A program made the translations under genes and the position numbers. Shown here piece after piece: positions 5,964 through 6,029 of a DNA stretch of 6,029 nucleotides. Source of the DNA: Chloroflexota bacterium. Its GTDB lineage: Bacteria; Chloroflexota; Dehalococcoidia; SZUA-161; SpSt-899. The notes beneath the pieces were generated by a model. The model was not told the DNA's origin, did no database searches, and was given only the letters and a program-made list of their open reading frames with translations. The stretch covers positions 1-6,029 of the forward strand of contig QLUN01000056.1 in NCBI GenBank assembly GCA_018725455.1, read 5' to 3'. Numbering within the stretch: position 1 is the first letter of the stretch; the number at the start of each line of letters is the position of its first letter.

Positions 5964-6029
5964 TCAAACTAAGAGTTCCTTTTTTCTCCCCAGGTACATG
6001 GGATTGAATCTTCGCCAAGGATGATTCTG
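5964..6029 (-). CDS. Probable transposase, last 21 codons only
   Basis: The frame entering from the right edge reads QNHPWRRFNPMYLGRKKELL and one further residue, then TGA at 5966-5964. An HPWR motif followed by a basic tail is common at the extreme C-terminus of DDE transposases with an integrase core, and the frame ends just before the insertion-sequence terminus. Only this tail is visible, so the family cannot be assigned. A competing frame on the same strand stays open from 6027 to TGA at 5871-5869 (52 residues, hydrophilic and helix-like, ending EALTGLTK). If that frame were the real one, this would be the end of an unrelated protein. I favour the transposase reading because of the motif and the context. 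Confidence 0.4.
   Translation of the reverse strand, partial: QNHPWRRFNPMYLGRKKELLV

Larger units (their letters stand above)
5794..6029 (-). mobile_element. Terminus of an insertion sequence
   Basis: On the plus strand the sequence starting TGTCACCGGACAC at 5794 begins with TGT, as in the ends of IS21/IS481-type elements. It is followed by two copies of a short motif (TTAAAA, four bases, CCACC) at 5808 and 5832. Further in, on the minus strand, lies a transposase-like C-terminus. The element enters from the right edge, and only this end is inside the window. The outer boundary at 5794 is a prediction; the matching inverted repeat and the target duplication cannot be seen. The terminus sits about 34 bases from the TIR start codon, so the element probably replaced the native upstream region of that gene. 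Family assignment is uncertain. Confidence 0.5.

Overview
The window is bacterial-style (or archaeal) DNA with dense genes, good Shine-Dalgarno sequences and no introns. Every gene I can support lies on the minus strand. The organism cannot be named from this sequence. A DUF4062/STAND/TPR protein next to TIR and RyR proteins, together with an insertion-sequence end, suggests an accessory region of an environmental bacterium with a large signalling or conflict repertoire. A few phyla such as Chloroflexota would fit, but that is a guess.

Layout in the direction of transcription (right to left): (1) 6029-5794 is the end of an insertion sequence. It carries the last codons of a probable transposase and a terminus with short repeated motifs. 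(2) 5759-4467 encodes a 430-residue protein with an N-terminal TIR-like domain, a split four-cysteine insertion and a C-terminal module of unknown function. It is visibly AT-rich. (3) 4466-4316 is a spacer, followed by a 25-codon leader-like ORF (4315-4238) with a very strong ribosome binding site. Its stop overlaps the preferred start of the next gene as ATGA. (4) 4241-2403 encodes a membrane-anchored protein with two TrkA-N/RCK-type Rossmann domains and two C-terminal RyR-type domains. (5) After a 93-base gap, 2309 to beyond position 1 is a long ORF that never meets a stop inside the window. It encodes a DUF4062 domain, a STAND-type P-loop NTPase and 42-residue TPR repeats.

How the genes may work together (inference): the set combines a putative NAD-processing TIR enzyme, a membrane protein with nucleotide-binding RCK domains and RyR domains, and a STAND sensor with a repeat array. 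This looks like a signal-producing enzyme, a membrane-associated receiver and a trigger-sensing switch. In animals, TIR-type NAD-derived messengers (cyclic ADP-ribose) and RyR channels belong to one signalling chain, so the side-by-side occurrence here is the most interesting point of the window. Against a single operon are the roughly 225-base spacer between the first two genes and the difference in base composition between the TIR gene and its neighbours.
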